Source of the DNA: Hyphomicrobiales bacterium
Lineage (GTDB): Bacteria > Pseudomonadota > Alphaproteobacteria > Rhizobiales > Beijerinckiaceae
Direction: 5' to 3'
Length of the DNA stretch: 64,000 nucleotides
NCBI GenBank assembly: GCA_026400535.1
Contig: JAPLOU010000043.1
Location: 62,001 to 126,000, forward strand
In this document: positions 1-7,581 of the stretch, one piece after another
Numbering within the stretch: the stretch's first letter is position 1
How the letters are laid out: each line of letters opens with the position of its first letter
Notes under the pieces: generated by a model
Databases searched by the model: none
Seen by the model: the letters and a program-made list of their open reading frames with translations, nothing else
What the model was told of the DNA's origin: nothing
Translations under genes and position numbers: made by a program

Positions 1-968
1 ACCTCCGCACCGCCGCGGACAATGCGGATGTTCGCGCCTTCGCGTGAGTGAACCGGTTTCTCGACCCTGTCGGCAAGCCTGCCGGCACGCGGATCATCGG
101 CGAAGTAAGCCTCCAGCAGATTGGGATGGTTCGGCGCCATCTCCCAGAGCATGGGCAGGAGCGCCTTGGTCGAGAGCAGCGCCTTCCAGGGCGGCTCGAT
201 GAACTGGGTCCGGGCTTTCGGCAGGTGCAACGCGAACTCCTCGCGGAAGAGCCATTCCCAGGGGTAGAGCTTGAACAGAACGTCGACCTGCTCATCCTGT
301 GCGCCGGTGAACTGGCCATCGGCCGCGATGCCGATCTGGCTGATCGCCAGTTCGCGGGTCCGGTGTCCGGCCTGTCGCGCGCAGTCGGCGAGGTAGGACA
401 CGGTCGCGCGATCCTCGACGCTGTCCTCCACTGCCGCGCAATGCAACATGAAGGAATCGCCGCCGCGGATGTCCGCAAGAGCCTGCACCAGCCGCTCGTG
501 CAGTGAATTGAACTGGTCGGCGTCCTTCGGCAGCACGCCCGCCGCGATCTGATCCTCGAGCCAGCTCCACTGGAACACCGAGGCCTCGAACAGCGAGGTC
601 GGCGTGTCGGCATTGTATTCCAGCAATCTGGCCGGTCCCGATCCGTCATAGGCGAGATCAAGCCGGCCATAGAGGTTGCGGTCGCCACGGCTCCAGCTGT
701 CGCGGATGAAATCGTGGAAAGCATCCGGCACACCAAGCTTCGTCATGGCCGGGCCGCTTTTCAAGGCCACGTCCTCCACGAAGGCAAGACAGAGCTGCTC
801 CAGCTCGCCCGTCGGCGCTTCGATGGCCTCCTCGATCTCACGGAGCGGGAAAGACCACGCTACGGTTTCGTCCCAATAGACGTTACCGCCGGCGCTATGG
901 AACGGGAAACCATAGGCCTCGGCTTTCTGGCGCCAGTCAGGTCGCTCCGGCACGGTGATGCGCCGCAT
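1..968 (-). CDS. Glutathionylspermidine synthase family protein (YgiC-like), C-terminal part outside the window
   Basis: The minus strand is open from an ATG at 968 to the window edge (about 322 codons). The translation starts MRRITVPERPDWRQKAEAYG and carries the family hallmark EYNADTPTS at about residues 115–123, then a long stretch typical of the ATP-grasp glutathionylspermidine synthase-like domain. Family members are ATP-dependent C–N ligases; the free-standing YgiC/YjfC type has no firmly established substrate. It starts 5 bases after the stop of the DUF1190 gene and follows a DUF350 gene, so the three probably form one transcript. The C-terminal end, with part of the ATP-grasp residues, is not visible. 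Identity is strong; substrate is unknown. Confidence 0.88.
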   Translation of the reverse strand, partial: MRRITVPERPDWRQKAEAYGFPFHSAGGNVYWDETVAWSFPLREIEEAIEAPTGELEQLCLAFVEDVALKSGPAMTKLGVPDAFHDFIRDSWSRGDRNLYGRLDLAYDGSGPARLLEYNADTPTSLFEASVFQWSWLEDQIAAGVLPKDADQFNSLHERLVQALADIRGGDSFMLHCAAVEDSVEDRATVSYLADCARQAGHRTRELAISQIGIAADGQFTGAQDEQVDVLFKLYPWEWLFREEFALHLPKARTQFIEPPWKALLSTKALLPMLWEMAPNHPNLLEAYFADDPRAGRLADRVEKPVHSREGANIRIVRGGAE

Positions 969-973
969 CGTCG

Positions 974-1627
974 TCAGCTGCCGCTCGAGACGGCGCGTCC
1001 GGTCGAGCCGAAACCGCTGCGCGCCACTGTCCGGCCCGAGCGCGACGAGACCGTCACGCGGCCGTCGGGGCCGGCTCTCCGGGTCACGGTCGTGCCCGAC
1101 CCTGTCGAAAAGGAGCGGCCAAAGCTGACGCCTCCTGCGCCGCCGCTGCGGCCCTGCGGCGCGCATTCAGGCTGGCCGGGCGTGCTCGAACCCTGGGGGC
1201 AATTTGTCGCGCCGGCGCGCGGCGGGAACAGCGGCTGGCTCTGGGGCTGGGCGGCGTTGGCGAGCGAACGGGCGACCAGCACCCCAACCAGCACGGGCAC
1301 GAAGACCGACGCGCCGTTCCAGATCGCGCTGCGGCACTGGCCGGCACCGAACTGACCCTCGCACGACATCTGGCTATCGAAGCGCGGCGCGTTCGACAAG
1401 GCAGTCTGCTGGGCCGTCGCGAAAGCGCGGTCGCAGATCTCCGGCGTCATCCCAACTGCCATGCGGCATTCGTCGGCCGACGCGAAGGCCTGCGCGTCCG
1501 GGCGGACGGCATCGTCTGCGCCCGGGCCGATATGCACCTGGCCTCGTGGCCAGAATGCCGCAACCGCGAGCAATCCGACGGCCCCGATCGCGATGTACTC
1601 AGAGCGCTTCAACCAGCCCTCCGACAT
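974..1627 (-). CDS. DUF1190 family (YgiB-like) protein
   Basis: A 217-residue protein with one N-terminal hydrophobic segment (about residues 10–25, IAIGAVGLLAVAAF), a cysteine-containing central region (SADECRMAVGMTPEICDRAF) and a Gly/Ser/Arg-rich, low-complexity tail. This fits the DUF1190 family, whose E. coli members YgiB and YjfM are encoded beside YgiC-like ligases. The N-terminal segment suggests a membrane-anchored or exported protein. The start overlaps the end of the DUF350 gene by 29 bases, so translation may be coupled. Function is unknown; the family call rests on sequence pattern and on the neighbouring genes. Confidence 0.8.
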   Translation of the reverse strand: MSEGWLKRSEYIAIGAVGLLAVAAFWPRGQVHIGPGADDAVRPDAQAFASADECRMAVGMTPEICDRAFATAQQTALSNAPRFDSQMSCEGQFGAGQCRSAIWNGASVFVPVLVGVLVARSLANAAQPQSQPLFPPRAGATNCPQGSSTPGQPECAPQGRSGGAGGVSFGRSFSTGSGTTVTRRAGPDGRVTVSSRSGRTVARSGFGSTGRAVSSGS

Positions 1628-2042
1628 TCGGATAATAGGTCATGGATGCGGCATTCAGCATGCCGGCGACGAGCGCGATGGCGGCGAGCACGATGGCCGA
1701 AGCCATGGCGTTGTTCTGGATGTTGACCGACAGTCCGGGCAGAAGCATCCGCGTGATCGCGTAAGCCGACAACTGCACCACCAGCGCGATGGTGCCCCAC
1801 AGGATGCAGTCGGGAACGCTCGACGCCTGCGCGATCGCCTTGGAGAGTGGCAGCGCAAAGCCGATCAGCGAGCCGCCGAAGGCGAGCGCCGCCGAGGCGT
1901 TGTGCGCCCGGATCAGCGCGATCTCATCGTGCCCGGTGATCCGGACATAGATCACGGCGAAGATGAAGGTGAGAACCAGCGCGATCGCGCCGTAAAGGAA
2001 GAAGTTCGGGACGCCACTTAGCGAGGGGTAGATCATGTTCAT
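1599..2042 (-). CDS. DUF350 family membrane protein
   Basis: A 147-residue, very hydrophobic protein with four predicted membrane spans (roughly residues 13–32, 48–66, 80–102 and 112–135). It matches the DUF350 (YjfL-like) pattern, including the ITGHDEIALIRAHNASAALA segment after the first span. It is the first gene of a minus-strand group DUF350–DUF1190–YgiC-like, the same three families found together in the E. coli yjf cluster. No function is established. The start ATG at 2042 follows a purine-rich AAGGAGAA ribosome-binding site. Confidence 0.85.
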   Translation of the reverse strand: MNMIYPSLSGVPNFFLYGAIALVLTFIFAVIYVRITGHDEIALIRAHNASAALAFGGSLIGFALPLSKAIAQASSVPDCILWGTIALVVQLSAYAITRMLLPGLSVNIQNNAMASAIVLAAIALVAGMLNAASMTYYPNVGGLVEAL

Positions 2043-2104
2043 GCCGATTCTCCTTGCGTGTCAGCCTAGCGCAGGGAGAGGCGCTTTGCACGCCCCCGGG
2101 GGAC

Positions 2105-4837
2105 TCAGCTTGCCAGAACCCGCTGCGGCGGGAAGGTGATCTCGGCCAGCGTGCCTTCGTTCTTGGCGCTGGTGATCGCAAGCTGGCCTTTGTTGGCCTC
2201 GACAAGCGCCTTGGTGATCGGCAGGCCAAGCCCGGTGCCGGTTCCGCGCCGCGTTGAGGACACCTGGCGGAATGGCTCCATGGCGAGCGCGAGTTCCTTG
2301 TCGGTCATGCCGACGCCTGTGTCGCGGACTCGCAGAATGACCTCGCCGCGATCACCCAGCGTGGTCGAGATGATGACCTGGCCGCCGGCATCGGTGAATT
2401 TCACCGCGTTGGAGAGCAGGTTGATCACGATCTGGCGAAGCGACCGGTCATCGGCCACCACCGCCGGGAGCCTCGGTTGCAAGCCCGTGCGCAAAACGAC
2501 GCGCTGGCGGTTGGCCTCTGGCTGCAGCAGCGACACCGCCGCGCTGGCGATTTCGTTGAGGCTGACGCCGGTGAAGTTCAGGTCCATCTTGCCGGCTTCG
2601 ATCTTGGCGAGATCGAGCAGGTCATTGATCAGGCTGATGAGATAGCCGCCGGACTGGTGGATGTCGCCGAGGTACTCCTTGTAACGCTCGTTGCCGATCG
2701 GCCCGAAACGTTCCTCGCTCATCACCTCCGCAAAGCCGAGAATGGCGTTCAGCGGCGTGCGGATTTCATGGCTGATTTTGGCCAGCACATCCGATTTATG
2801 GGCGCTGGCCCGCTCGGCATGACGCTTGGCCTCGAGAAGGTCGGCTTCGGCACGCTTCCACGCCGTCATGTCGCGCAGCACGGCGGAGTAGATCGTCTCA
2901 TCGCCATCGGCGACGCAGCCCATGGTCATGAACAGCGGGATGCGGCCACCCTGGCGGACCCGGCCCTGGACCTCTCGGCCATCGTTGAGCAGCGAAGCGA
3001 CGCCGCCGCCCTTGAGCCCGTCGAGATAGTCGAGGGCAGTGATGTGGCTTTCGGGGGCGAGCAAGAGTGTGAAGTTCTCGCCGGCGACCTCGCGCTGGTC
3101 ATACCCGAACAGCGCCTCCGCCGAGCGGTTGAGCGACAGGATGCGGCCGCGCTCGTCGAAGGTGGCGACGCCGTCGGTCGCTGTATCGAGAATGGCGGTC
3201 AGCTCGCGCGCCTTCTCTGTCGCGCGGGCCAACTCGAGTTTCAGCGCTTCGATGCGGGCCACGTTGCCCTGATCCAGCGCGCGCCGGAATGACATCAGCG
3301 TGGCCGGCTCGCCATGCCACATGATGGCGGACAGGCGCGCGTCGACAGGCTCGGGCTCGCCGATGGGCCGGGTCAGGGTGAAGAAGCCGCCGCCCTCGCT
3401 GGGGGCTGCGCCACCGAAGAGGCGGTCGGCGCCATAGGTCTTCAGGTCATCAAGGCTCGCGATATCGAGCAGATCGAGCAAGGTGCGGTTGGCATAGCTG
3501 ATCGTGCCGGCACGCAACACCAGCACGCCGATGGGCAACTTGTCGAGCAGCGCGACATACATGTCACTGCGCGGCGGCGCGGGTGGCGCCACCTGGACGA
3601 CCCGGTCGACCAGACCCGGTCCGGATGCGGGCAGCGCGGGAGCGTCCATGTCCGGGCGCTGCGCCGGCACCGTTTCATGCGGCGGCGCAGCTGCGACCGA
3701 AGGCTGTTCGGTCGATTGAGGCTGGTCACCCTCTATGCGGGCACCCAGCGCCTTGGCGATCTCGCGAAAGGCATTGCGCTCGGTGCGCGACAGGCGCGGC
3801 GGCGGATCATGGGGGCGGATCGGCACGATGTTCGTCACCAAGGCGGCTGGCATCGCCACTGCCGCGGGCTCGGATGACGGGACCGCGGCGACGGCAGCCG
3901 CATTGTCGTCTTCGCGTGGCTCGGCAGGACCGGGCTCGCTTGCCGGCTCGGACCGCTGAGGGGCGTTTAGCTCCAGGTCCGCCTCGACGGCCTCGGCCGG
4001 CAGCGCCAGATCCGGCGTGCCATCCGGAATGGGCAGGGGAAACGGCTCCGTCGTGCGGGTGTCGATCACGCCAAAGCCGCGCCAGCCCTTGACCTGACGG
4101 GCATCGCTGAGCGGCAATCCCGCCAGCGTCACGGGATAGGCCCGGTCGCTGCCCGGTATGCGCCAGAGTGTCGACCGGCCGCTCCATGTCCTGCCCGCCT
4201 CGAAGGCCGCCTGGACACTGCCGGACGGGTCGTGGACCAAGGCGCCGCACAACGCGCTCCAGTGCCGACCGATCATGTCCCGGCCAAGCTCGGATCCGAA
4301 GACATCGAGGGCCTCTCGGGAAACGGACGTGATCAGCCCTTCTGCGGTCACTTCCCACAGGAAGCGCACCTTGTCCGGCCAGAGCGCCGGCGTCGCCACC
4401 GGGTCCCGTTCCGTTCCAATGGCGGGGCCGCTTTCCGGGACCGGTGAGACCGCTGTGGCGGGCATGGCCGCAGCGGAAGGCCCCTGCGCAGCCACCACCA
4501 GCACCATGCGGCCGTCATCATCGCGGATCCGGCGGCAGGCGGCGGTGAGGACCACGGGCCCGCCCGCAGATGGCAGCTCGAGGCGCTCAAGGCGCACGCC
4601 ACTCATCGGCGCGAGGCCGCTCGCCAGCAGGTCAAGCCGCGCGATAGTGGCCGCGGACAGGCCGGCGCGGATCATCGCATCGGCCGCAGCATTGCCCGCG
4701 ATGACCCCAACCAGCTCGGACGGCACAAGCAAAAGCGCCGCCCGTTCGTTGACGAACAGGCTGAAGCCAGGCTCGCGGTCCAGCCGCGCCAGCAGGTCAG
4801 CACAGACCGGATTGAAGGGAACGGAAGGAGGGTTCAA
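2105..4837 (-). CDS. PAS-domain sensor histidine kinase of the PleC/DivJ/PdhS type
   Basis: A 910-residue kinase. It has a divergent N-terminal region, a PAS-like region near residues 155–250, a Pro/Ala-rich linker (about 290–400), further PAS regions near 425 and 545–600, then HisKA with HEIRTPLNAILGFAEVM (phospho-acceptor His about 690) and HATPase_c (N box NLLSNAVKF, G1 DTGVGM, G2 GTGLGL). There are no clear membrane spans, so it is probably cytoplasmic. The HisKA/HATPase text resembles the kinases that act on DivK in alphaproteobacterial cell-cycle control. A perfect CtrA-type site lies 17 bases upstream of the start. The exact paralogue (PdhS, PleC or DivJ) cannot be decided here. Confidence 0.87.
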   Translation of the reverse strand: MNPPSVPFNPVCADLLARLDREPGFSLFVNERAALLLVPSELVGVIAGNAAADAMIRAGLSAATIARLDLLASGLAPMSGVRLERLELPSAGGPVVLTAACRRIRDDDGRMVLVVAAQGPSAAAMPATAVSPVPESGPAIGTERDPVATPALWPDKVRFLWEVTAEGLITSVSREALDVFGSELGRDMIGRHWSALCGALVHDPSGSVQAAFEAGRTWSGRSTLWRIPGSDRAYPVTLAGLPLSDARQVKGWRGFGVIDTRTTEPFPLPIPDGTPDLALPAEAVEADLELNAPQRSEPASEPGPAEPREDDNAAAVAAVPSSEPAAVAMPAALVTNIVPIRPHDPPPRLSRTERNAFREIAKALGARIEGDQPQSTEQPSVAAAPPHETVPAQRPDMDAPALPASGPGLVDRVVQVAPPAPPRSDMYVALLDKLPIGVLVLRAGTISYANRTLLDLLDIASLDDLKTYGADRLFGGAAPSEGGGFFTLTRPIGEPEPVDARLSAIMWHGEPATLMSFRRALDQGNVARIEALKLELARATEKARELTAILDTATDGVATFDERGRILSLNRSAEALFGYDQREVAGENFTLLLAPESHITALDYLDGLKGGGVASLLNDGREVQGRVRQGGRIPLFMTMGCVADGDETIYSAVLRDMTAWKRAEADLLEAKRHAERASAHKSDVLAKISHEIRTPLNAILGFAEVMSEERFGPIGNERYKEYLGDIHQSGGYLISLINDLLDLAKIEAGKMDLNFTGVSLNEIASAAVSLLQPEANRQRVVLRTGLQPRLPAVVADDRSLRQIVINLLSNAVKFTDAGGQVIISTTLGDRGEVILRVRDTGVGMTDKELALAMEPFRQVSSTRRGTGTGLGLPITKALVEANKGQLAITSAKNEGTLAEITFPPQRVLAS

Positions 4838-4853
4838 GCGCAGACCGTTATGA

Positions 4854-4868
4854 TTAATGAACCCTTAA
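4854..4868 (-). promoter_or_regulatory. CtrA-type binding site TTAA-N7-TTAA upstream of the sensor kinase
   Basis: Exact TTAA (4854–4857), seven bases, TTAA (4865–4868). This is the full consensus recognised by the alphaproteobacterial cell-cycle regulator CtrA. It lies 17 bases upstream of the kinase ATG (4837, minus strand). In this high-GC DNA a chance match so close to a cell-cycle-type kinase is unlikely, but binding is inferred. Confidence 0.6.
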
Positions 4869-4968
4869 TATAACCGGTCAGCCGGCAGAATCCATTGGTG
4901 AATCCGCCACCGCTCCGCCTCATTGGAATGACGGTTAATCAGGCAGCACGCCGCCCTTGAAGACCGCA

Positions 4969-5088
4969 TTGCAACATGATATTGCACTGCACAAATGGAG
5001 CCGTCGCCTGCGCTTGATCCCTGCGCGCAAGGTCACGGCAAACTGATCCGAAACTGATCCGACATTTCTGCAAGACTGCAATCATGCA
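4969..5088 (+). promoter_or_regulatory. TGCA-rich region upstream of the phasin gene, possible PhaR operator
   Basis: Six TGCA cores occur in two clusters before the phasin: starting at 4970, 4983, 4988 and at 5069, 5077, 5085. Known targets of the PHB-responsive repressor PhaR upstream of phasin genes are TGC/GCA-rich, so these are plausible operators. The match is to a general pattern, not to an exact consensus. Confidence 0.3.
5041..5062 (+). repeat. Perfect 11-bp tandem direct repeat before the phasin gene
   Basis: The unit AACTGATCCGA occurs twice, head to tail, at 5041–5051 and 5052–5062, 43 bases before the phasin start. An 11-bp period places the two copies on the same DNA face, as in a regulator site. 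The regulator is unknown. Confidence 0.45.
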
Positions 5089-5104
5089 AGCGAGGACAAC
5101 GACC

Positions 5105-5482
5105 ATGGCCAACGCCAAGCTTCCCTACGAAGTGCCGCCGGAAATGCGCGACTTTGCCGAAAAGAGTGTCGAGCAGGCCAAGAAGGCTTTCGACGGTTTC
5201 ATGGGCGCTGCCCAGAAGGCTGTCGAGACGGCGCATGGTTCAACTGAATCCGCCCGCGCCAATGCCGAGCAGACGACGCAGAAGGCCATGGCCTATGCCG
5301 AGCAGAACGTCGCTGCCGCTTTTGATCTCGCCCAGAAGATGGTGCGTGCCAAGGATCCGGCCGAGCTCCTGCAGCATCAGGCCGAGTTCATGAAGGCACA
5401 GATGGCCAGCTTCCAGAAGCAGATGACCGAGTTCGGCGCCGCCATCCAGAATGCTGCGGCCTCCGCCACCAAAATGAAGTGA
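5105..5482 (+). CDS. Phasin family protein
   Basis: A 125-residue, helical, Ala/Gln/Lys-rich protein (MANAKLPYEVPPEMRDFAEK…) with the phasin_2 pattern: VEQAKKAFDGFMGAAQKAVE, then KAMAYAEQNVAAAFDLAQKMV, then a segment near the C-terminus rich in Gln and Met. Phasins coat polyhydroxyalkanoate granules, and short alphaproteobacterial forms of this length are common. The ATG at 5105 is chosen over 5084 because CGAGGA at 5091–5096 is well spaced from it. A second phasin-like gene follows, and TGCA motifs and an 11-bp tandem repeat lie upstream. Confidence 0.88.
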   Translation: MANAKLPYEVPPEMRDFAEKSVEQAKKAFDGFMGAAQKAVETAHGSTESARANAEQTTQKAMAYAEQNVAAAFDLAQKMVRAKDPAELLQHQAEFMKAQMASFQKQMTEFGAAIQNAAASATKMK

Positions 5483-5494
5483 GCAACCGTGCCG

Positions 5495-5518
5495 GCAGGG
5501 CGGGGCAACCCGCCTTGC
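5495..5518 (+). other. Strong RNA hairpin between the two phasin genes
   Basis: GCAGGGCGGG (5495–5504) pairs with CCCGCCTTGC (5509–5518), one G·U pair, around a GCAA tetraloop. No T-run follows, so it is more likely an mRNA stabiliser or processing/attenuation element than a complete terminator. It may let the first phasin be expressed more than the second. Confidence 0.5.
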
Positions 5519-5570
5519 TGACACGTCGTCCATCAAGACACCCGGCCTGCCCAAGACTGGATCGCCCATC

Positions 5571-6422
5571 ATGTCAAAACCGTCCAAGCCCGTTTCCCTT
5601 GCGCCCGTCACCGCGCTCTTGAAGAGCGCGCCCCCCGCTGAACCCGCGACGAAGATGCCCTTGGCTGCCGTTCCTGCAAAAGCCGCCGAGCGTGCGCCGG
5701 CCCCTGCCGCAAGCGCCCCGATCAAGGACACGCCTGCTGTGGTGAAGCCGCAAGCCCCGATAGCGCCTGCAGAGGCCAAAACCGCCGCTCTGGCTCCGGC
5801 GGCAGCGTCGGCCGCCAAGGCGGCAACCTCCGGCGTTGTGACGCTGGCCGTCCCTGCCCCAAAGGTGGCGAGAACGAAGGCGCGGACCAAGACGGCAGCG
5901 CAGGTGCAATCCAGGCCGCCGACGGTGAAGACCGCCCCCGCAGCGCCTGTCCCGACCCCGGCAGCCGTCAAGGCTCCGCCAAAGGTGGTCGCGCCCAAGG
6001 CTGCTCCTGCTCCGGAGGTGCAGCCAAAGCCCGCAGCGCCCGCCTCCCCTTTTGCCGGAGCATTTGACATGAGCACCTTCGTTGTGCCGGGTTTCAACCT
6101 GTCAGCGTTCCAGATGCCCGGCCTCGATTTCGCTGCCGGCAAGGCCGCACTGCCGGACTTCGGCAATGACCTGGCCAATGTCTTGACAAGTCAGGTTGTC
6201 AGTGCCGCCCGCATGGTCCGCGACATCCAAGCCACCTTGCTCGACCATGCCTGCGCGGAACTGAGGAGCGGCATGAGCGAGCTTGAAGAATGCGCCCGCT
6301 CAACCTCCGCATCGGAGGTCGTAGTGATCCAGGCCCGCGCCATCCGCCGCAGTGCCGATGCGCTCTCGGCCACTGTCAAGACCGTCACCGAGAAGAGCCG
6401 CAAGGCCCTGCAGCCGCGCTGA
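5571..6422 (+). CDS. Phasin-like protein with long Ala/Pro/Lys-rich N-terminal region
   Basis: A 283-residue protein. Residues 1 to about 160 are low-complexity Ala/Pro/Lys (reminiscent of histone-H1-like or linker tails). Residues 165–283 form a phasin-like helical domain (FVVPGFNLSAFQMPGLDFAA, then DLANVLTSQVVSAARMVRDIQ, ending KTVTEKSRKALQPR). The basic, proline-rich tail could bind DNA or other granule proteins, as some PHA-associated proteins do; this is inference. It is downstream of a canonical phasin in the same direction. The phasin call for the C-terminal domain is likely but not certain. Confidence 0.75.
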   Translation: MSKPSKPVSLAPVTALLKSAPPAEPATKMPLAAVPAKAAERAPAPAASAPIKDTPAVVKPQAPIAPAEAKTAALAPAAASAAKAATSGVVTLAVPAPKVARTKARTKTAAQVQSRPPTVKTAPAAPVPTPAAVKAPPKVVAPKAAPAPEVQPKPAAPASPFAGAFDMSTFVVPGFNLSAFQMPGLDFAAGKAALPDFGNDLANVLTSQVVSAARMVRDIQATLLDHACAELRSGMSELEECARSTSASEVVVIQARAIRRSADALSATVKTVTEKSRKALQPR

Positions 6423-6509
6423 TCTGACCCTCGACGCGTTGCCAGCGGCACGCGGTGTCCACCGCTTTGCGCGCCTCAGGCGGCGTCGTCTGTTTGTCGG
6501 CGGCGAGCC

Positions 6510-6538
6510 TTGCATTTCTGGGCCCATGGCCCTAGACG
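6510..6538 (+). promoter_or_regulatory. Likely promoter of tRNA-His
   Basis: TTGCAT (6510–6515), 17-base spacer, TAGACG (6533–6538). Transcription would begin near 6545, about 30 bases before the tRNA. Confidence 0.45.
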
Positions 6539-6573
6539 TTCGGCCCGCACTGTGATCAGTGCGATGCCCGTGT

Positions 6574-6650
6574 GCCGCCATAGCTCAGTTGGTTAGAGCG
6601 CTAGATTGTGGATCTAGAGGTCCCCCGTTCAAGCCGGGGTGGCGGTACCA
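6574..6650 (+). tRNA. tRNA-His (anticodon GTG)
   Basis: The cloverleaf folds completely. The acceptor stem is 6574–6580 with 6640–6646, the anticodon stem is CTAGA/TCTAG with loop TTGTGGA, and GTG is at 6608–6610. The T arm is CCCCG/CGGGG with loop TTCAAGC, and CCA is encoded (6648–6650). The base before position 1 is T, so no G-1 is encoded, and the discriminator is A (6647). That is the atypical alphaproteobacterial tRNA-His, in which the otherwise universal G-1:C73 identity pair is lost. Confidence 0.95.
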
Positions 6651-6703
6651 CCCCTTCCTCTCGGCCTGTGATGATCGTTCGGCGGCAGCCCGTGTGCACT
6701 GCC

Positions 6704-6732
6704 CTTGTTGCCGGGCCGCAAGGCACCCATAT
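6704..6732 (+). promoter_or_regulatory. Candidate heat-shock (RpoH) promoter of hsp20
   Basis: CTTG (6704–6707), 18-base spacer, CCCATAT (6726–6732), close to the alphaproteobacterial RpoH pattern and 87 bases before the hsp20 start. No ROSE-type thermometer was recognised in the leader. Confidence 0.35.
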
Positions 6733-6818
6733 CCAGTGTGCGGGTCGTCAAGAACCGTCACGGGCGCTGCATGAGGCGGGCTTGTGCCTTGCAACGAAGT
6801 GCCATCTGGGCTTCGCAC

Positions 6819-7247
6819 ATGACACGATATCCAAGCCTGTCGCATCCATTTCTGCTCGGCTTTGACGAAATCGAACGGGCGCTCGACCGCGTCGCCAAAA
6901 CGACGAGTGACGGTTACCCGCCCTACAACATCGAGCGGATGAATCGGACAGAGAACGAACCTGATCGTCTGCGCATCACGCTGGCGGTGGCGGGGTTCAC
7001 CCGCGATCAGCTCGACATCACGATCGAGGAGAACCAGCTTATCATCCGTGGCCGTCAGGTCGAGGATAAATCGCGCGCCTACATCCACCGCGGTATCGCC
7101 GCGCGCCAGTTCCAGAGGGTCTTCCTGCTGGCGGACGGGATGGAGGTGCTCGGCGCCGACCTCTCCAACGGATTGCTGTCGGTTGACCTGGCCCGACCGG
7201 AACCCGAACGCATCATCCGCAAGATTGACATCATCGCGCGCGATTGA
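6819..7247 (+). CDS. Small heat-shock protein, Hsp20/IbpA family
   Basis: A 142-residue protein starting MTRYPSLSHPFLLGFDEIER, with an alpha-crystallin domain at about residues 33–135 (YNIERMNRTENEPDRLRITL, LAVAGFTRDQLDITIEENQL, IHRGIAARQFQRVFLLADGM). IbpA-type holdases bind unfolded proteins for later refolding by DnaK/ClpB. The start at 6819 matches family N-termini; an in-frame extension upstream to 6705 has no such similarity and would cover the promoter. The next gene is DUF1150, a common partner in this order. Confidence 0.93.
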   Translation: MTRYPSLSHPFLLGFDEIERALDRVAKTTSDGYPPYNIERMNRTENEPDRLRITLAVAGFTRDQLDITIEENQLIIRGRQVEDKSRAYIHRGIAARQFQRVFLLADGMEVLGADLSNGLLSVDLARPEPERIIRKIDIIARD

Positions 7248-7311
7248 TCGCGGTCGAACCCGCGCCGGCCCGGGACCTGCACCACGAAACGTCGAGCATC
7301 AGGAGTGCATC

Positions 7312-7572
7312 ATGAACGCAACAGACAAGATCAAGCCCGCTTTCGATCTCACTGATCTTGCCGCGCTCGGCACGGGTCAGGTCGCCTATGTGCGCCCGAT
7401 GAGCGCCGCGGAGGTGCAGAAGCTGGTGCCGCAGATCGACGATCTGCCGTCCGACATCAACCTGTACGCGCTGCTGGGTGCCGACGGAACGCCGATCATG
7501 ATTGCAGATTCGCGCGATGAGCTGACCGCCAACGCCTGGGAGAACCAGCTCGTCACGGTCAGCGTCCACTGA
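7312..7572 (+). CDS. DUF1150 family protein
   Basis: An 86-residue protein (MNATDKIKPAFDLTDLAALG…) matching DUF1150: a TGQVAYVRPMSAAEV segment then YALLGADGTPIMIADSRDEL. It is preceded by AGGAG at 7301–7305 and lies 64 bases downstream of hsp20, the usual arrangement in Hyphomicrobiales. Function is unknown; the fixed linkage suggests a role in the same stress response. Confidence 0.87.
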   Translation: MNATDKIKPAFDLTDLAALGTGQVAYVRPMSAAEVQKLVPQIDDLPSDINLYALLGADGTPIMIADSRDELTANAWENQLVTVSVH

Positions 7573-7581
7573 CAGGTGCCA

